Below are positions 62,553 through 64,000 of a DNA stretch of 64,000 nucleotides, in pieces. The position numbers were made by a program, and so were the translations under genes. Under the pieces are notes generated by a model that did no database searches, had not been told where the DNA came from, and was given only the letters and a program-made list of their open reading frames with translations. The DNA lies in NCBI RefSeq assembly GCF_001274725.1, contig NZ_LGUF01000007.1, forward strand, positions 2,115,629 to 2,179,628, in the 5' to 3' direction. This DNA is from Sporosarcina globispora (lineage in GTDB: Bacteria > Bacillota > Bacilli > Bacillales > Cytobacillaceae). Positions within the stretch are counted from its first letter, which is position 1. Every line of letters begins with the position of its first letter.

Positions 62553-63794
62553 CTATTTTTTCAAAACTGATATAATCAAATAACAGAAAACAAGGCTGGC
62601 ACCAAGCGTCAGAATCTGGCCGGACAAGAACAGGGAAAGTTGTTTTAATGCAATCGAGAATGTGATACTGAGTATTCCCAATATGAAAGCGGATAGGACC
62701 GGAATGGATACCTTGTCATTCATCATATCTTTAAGCGATGGAACACTCCGCTTGCCGATTTCTCTGCTGTATTTCCAGGTCCACCATAGAAATGGCACAA
62801 TTTTAAAAAGATAACCCAGAATGCTTAAAGCTACCCAAAGCATGAGATAGGCAAACACCAGGTATCCAACGTTACTTTTAAAGCTTCCGAAAGCCGAGCT
62901 TATGAATGCTGCAAGGTGGATTGCCAGTCCTGCAGGTATAGCGAGAATGGCGAACCGAAAGGAATAATCAAGCTTTTTCTTAACTCTTTTTTGCAGGATT
63001 TGCAGCATGTGCCAGGTGAAAAGTGCAAATCCCCCTGCCTGAATCATCAATGCAATGGTGAGAAGCAAATTTTCCCCTGAGAAGAAAGATGTTATCGCCG
63101 CTGCCAGCCCTGCTGCATAAACCATGAATACATATTTGGCCGGCTTCATGCTGTAGCCATGTGACAAAGAAAACATAGGAACCATTTTATAGGAAAATCC
63201 AAAAATCAGCAGTGTAAACCAGCCTGCTGTTCCAAGCAGTATGTGGCTTTTAAAGACAGCTTGATAATAACCAGAAACAAATCCAGTTTTCATGCTTAAG
63301 ACCATAATGATTCCCAATAGGATAGCAGTGAACAAGCAAGCCAGTGCAGTTCCGACAAAAAGAGTCAATACATTGGGTTTCGCCTGCTGTCTTAAAGTCA
63401 TGATCATTTGCAGCAGAAACATTAAGATGCCTGCTAATGTAATTAGCCCTGGCAGCATTGCACTCTCTGGCTTATGAAATAAACTATGGGCAAAATATAA
63501 AATTCCAAAAGCAGTAACAGTAAATTGGATAAAGCCAAACCTTTCGTTCCATATAGGTGTAAGAAATGCCACTGGAACAAGCTGATACATGGCTCCCATT
63601 GCTGTCATCAGCGCCCATCCCAATATAAACAGATGAGCGGCTGACCAAATTGCCGGTACACGGAATTGGCTGTTAATAATAAAGTCCCCTTGAAAAAGAA
63701 TGAGTGCCATTGATCCAATCAAACAGAGCATGCTGAAAAGGATAAATGAAAAAGGAAGTTTAATATTGGTTTCATTTTTTGTCTTGGGCAGCAA
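62553..63794 (-). CDS. Polytopic membrane protein, NnrS/oxidase subunit I-like
   Basis: This 413-residue protein has about twelve transmembrane helices. Histidines occur inside helices ('SAAHLFILGWALMTAMGAMY', 'FKSHILLGTAGWFTLLIFG'), the pattern of heme-containing NnrS-like or heme-copper oxidase subunit I-like proteins; I cannot say whether heme is bound. TTG 63794 follows AGGTGAT; an in-frame GTG at 63803 overlaps it. It lies between the DUF2249 gene and the MIP18-family gene. A role in nitrogen-oxide or redox stress is inferred from the family only. Confidence 0.75.
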   Translation of the reverse strand: MLPKTKNETNIKLPFSFILFSMLCLIGSMALILFQGDFIINSQFRVPAIWSAAHLFILGWALMTAMGAMYQLVPVAFLTPIWNERFGFIQFTVTAFGILYFAHSLFHKPESAMLPGLITLAGILMFLLQMIMTLRQQAKPNVLTLFVGTALACLFTAILLGIIMVLSMKTGFVSGYYQAVFKSHILLGTAGWFTLLIFGFSYKMVPMFSLSHGYSMKPAKYVFMVYAAGLAAAITSFFSGENLLLTIALMIQAGGFALFTWHMLQILQKRVKKKLDYSFRFAILAIPAGLAIHLAAFISSAFGSFKSNVGYLVFAYLMLWVALSILGYLFKIVPFLWWTWKYSREIGKRSVPSLKDMMNDKVSIPVLSAFILGILSITFSIALKQLSLFLSGQILTLGASLVFCYLIISVLKK

Positions 63795-63807
63795 TGGGAT
63801 CACCTGC

Positions 63808-64000
63808 TTATTTCTTGATTTCTATTAAAAAGCTTCCATCTTCTTGTTGGGCAGTTTCATACTTACAGCCCATTTCGTCAAGCTGTTCATATAGAAACAT
63901 GGGCCGCCTGTCGTTTATGATTGACAAGGTTTTTCCTTTTGGAAGACTTTCAAGAGCTGCGAGCGTTCTCATCATCGGCTGCGGAGGCTCTAATCCCCGG
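63808..64000 (-). CDS. DUF2249 domain protein, N-terminal part beyond window
   Basis: The last 63 codons of a minus-strand gene lie here, running off the window end. Visible parts are 'RGLEPPQPMMRTLAALES', 'LPKGKTLSIINDRRPMFLYE' and 'QLDEMGCKYETAQQEDGSFL', the typical TusA/SirA-like DUF2249 fold with 'RGLEPPQP'. Such domains are found near NO-response and molybdenum or denitrification genes. It ends 13 bases before the membrane gene and is probably co-transcribed with it. Confidence 0.85.
   Translation of the reverse strand, partial: RGLEPPQPMMRTLAALESLPKGKTLSIINDRRPMFLYEQLDEMGCKYETAQQEDGSFLIEIKK

Overview
The window is a stretch of low-GC Gram-positive chromosome from a spore-forming member of the Bacillaceae. 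Gene content and order follow the Bacillus subtilis hbs-to-ypvA segment almost gene for gene. Sporulation genes (ypjB, sspM, cotD), bacillithiol genes (bshA, bshB1), the TRAP gene mtrB, GpsB and a type B RNase P RNA all fit this. A Cytobacillus/Bacillus firmus-like organism is a guess from overall feel, not a demonstrated assignment. The DNA looks vertically inherited: I see no phage, insertion sequence, CRISPR array, tRNA or rRNA.

Layout. 0.3-4.8 kb: hbs, folE, mtrB, and the menaquinone side-chain operon hepS-menG-hepT. 4.8-12.9 kb: ndk, cheR and the aromatic supraoperon aroC-aroB-aroH-hisC-tyrA-aroA. The trp genes that sit between aroH and hisC in B. subtilis are absent. 12.9-16.5 kb: a degenerate amidohydrolase-like gene, then ypiA, ypiB and ypiF. 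16.5-22 kb: the menaquinol:cytochrome c reductase qcrABC, membrane genes ypjA and ypjB, a YugP-type metallopeptidase and ypjC. 22-30.2 kb: ypjD-dapB-mgsA-bshB1-bshA-cca-birA, tightly packed and often overlapping, then panBCD. 30.3-40 kb: dinG, a degenerate metallo-beta-lactamase-like gene, ypmA, ypmB, aspB, asnS, dnaD, nth and ypoC. 40.3-43.8 kb, minus strand: recU-ponA.

44-47.2 kb holds small yppC-to-yppG family genes with sspM. 47.4-50.7 kb is the most unusual locus: an OppB/DppB-type ABC permease gene overlapping a gene that encodes an OppC/DppC-type permease fused to an M1 metallopeptidase ectodomain. Next come an Hsp20 gene and a Crp/Fnr-type regulator on the minus strand, then the DNA-repair pair mrfA-mrfB (yprA-yprB) preceded by a LexA-like box. 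56.0-58.6 kb has a structured non-coding element, a 31-residue membrane peptide, cotD, ypsA, gpsB and rnpB. 58.6-62.2 kb has the methyltransferase ypsC, a small unknown gene and the helicase ypvA. The window ends in a minus-strand cluster of a DUF2249 protein (cut by the window edge), a polytopic NnrS/oxidase-I-like membrane protein and an MIP18-family metal-sulfur cluster protein.

How it works together. The first third supplies folate, menaquinone and aromatic amino acids; qcrABC uses the quinone. The middle supplies lysine/cell-wall precursors, bacillithiol, biotin-dependent control and pantothenate. DNA maintenance is spread across dinG, nth, recU, mrfAB, dnaD and ypvA. Cell-wall growth and division are covered by ponA and gpsB. 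Many start codons are TTG or GTG, and several annotated starts were moved downstream on ribosome-binding-site and family-alignment grounds. All functional names rest on reading the proteins and on conserved gene order; no database search was run.
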